A DNA stretch of 64,000 nt from Methanospirillum stamsii (GTDB taxonomy: Archaea > Halobacteriota > Methanomicrobia > Methanomicrobiales > Methanospirillaceae). The DNA lies in the NCBI RefSeq assembly GCF_046244385.1, contig NZ_CP176366.1:2170001-2234000 (forward strand), given 5' to 3'. A model generated the notes under the pieces. The model had not been told where the DNA came from, ran no database searches, and was given only the letters and a program-made list of their open reading frames with translations. Below, in pieces: positions 63,856-64,000 of this stretch; position 1 is the stretch's first letter; each line of letters opens with the position of its first letter. Position numbers and translations under genes: made by a program.

Positions 63856-64000
63856 ATGGCAATCATCAAACGTGATCCATTCAATGTGTTCAGAGGTGAA
63901 CTGGATAATATGTTTGCAGAGATGGAAAACCGTTTTCAGTCATTTTTTCCTACATTTCCTGCATATTCCCAGGGAGGACGTGAACTGGCTCCGGTCTTCT
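63856..64000 (+). CDS. Small heat-shock protein Hsp20 (C-terminus beyond window edge)
   Basis: Begins MAIIKRDPFNVFRGELDNMF, then AEMENRFQSFFPTFP, the usual N-terminal arm of Hsp20/alpha-crystallin proteins. The alpha-crystallin domain lies outside the window. AGAGGAGAT nine bases before the ATG is a good ribosome-binding site. Confidence 0.8.
   Translation, partial: MAIIKRDPFNVFRGELDNMFAEMENRFQSFFPTFPAYSQGGRELAPVF

Overview
The window reads as a chromosomal segment of a methanogenic archaeon of the Methanomicrobiales, most like Methanospirillum (inference from gene content; no search was run). The lineage evidence is a pyruvoyl-dependent arginine decarboxylase, a tRNA G10 methyltransferase, the archaeal HTH regulator / HMG-CoA synthase / thiolase / DUF35 operon, the anaerobic homocysteine-synthesis trio (COG1900, NIL-ferredoxin, COG2122), chemotaxis-type proteins and archaeal TATA promoters, next to a bacterial-type grpE-dnaK-dnaJ operon.

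Layout. 1-7.6 kb: a cut-off TPR-CheC protein, arginine decarboxylase, carA-carB and argG (arginine, polyamine and pyrimidine supply). 7.8-10.7 kb: lineage-specific secreted proteins, a membrane-anchored double winged-helix protein and a dead nitroreductase. 10.9-19.8 kb: Na/Pi transporter, TPR protein, a four-gene glycine-betaine-type ABC importer and a DUF523-DUF1722 protein. 19.8-32.9 kb: a plastic region with a frameshifted PIN gene, an intact IS1634-like element with a 7-bp target duplication, a large dyad-symmetric array of TGTGCA motifs, a fic gene split by an IS that is itself split by an IS701-type element, and remnants of a HEPN-MNT pair and of a type I restriction subunit, ending at tRNA-Arg(GCG). 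33-40 kb: response regulators, a glycosylation operon, tandem metallo-beta-lactamase proteins, a short CheR-like protein and TrmG10. 40-44 kb: DnaJ, DnaK, GrpE. 44-56 kb: secreted M3 peptidase, PEGA protein, PEBP protein, homocysteine trio, ilvD and small genes. 56-64 kb: a rubredoxin-fused ThDP enzyme, malic enzyme, the mevalonate-entry operon, a DUF3795 protein and the start of an Hsp20 gene.

The three observations most worth a second look are these. (1) A 320-bp dyad at 26461-26780 carries twelve TGTGCA/TGCACA motifs placed symmetrically about one centre, four in each outer arm spaced 9-10 bp apart. (2) The IS-in-IS-in-fic nest can be unpicked exactly: removing each element and one target duplicate restores both the transposase and a 380-residue Fic frame. 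(3) A 30-bp TATA-containing element matches at 26 of 30 positions in front of the mevalonate operon and again between that operon and the malic enzyme gene, which suggests a shared regulator. At least five genes are broken by in-frame stops or frameshifts, all in accessory or toxin-antitoxin-like functions.
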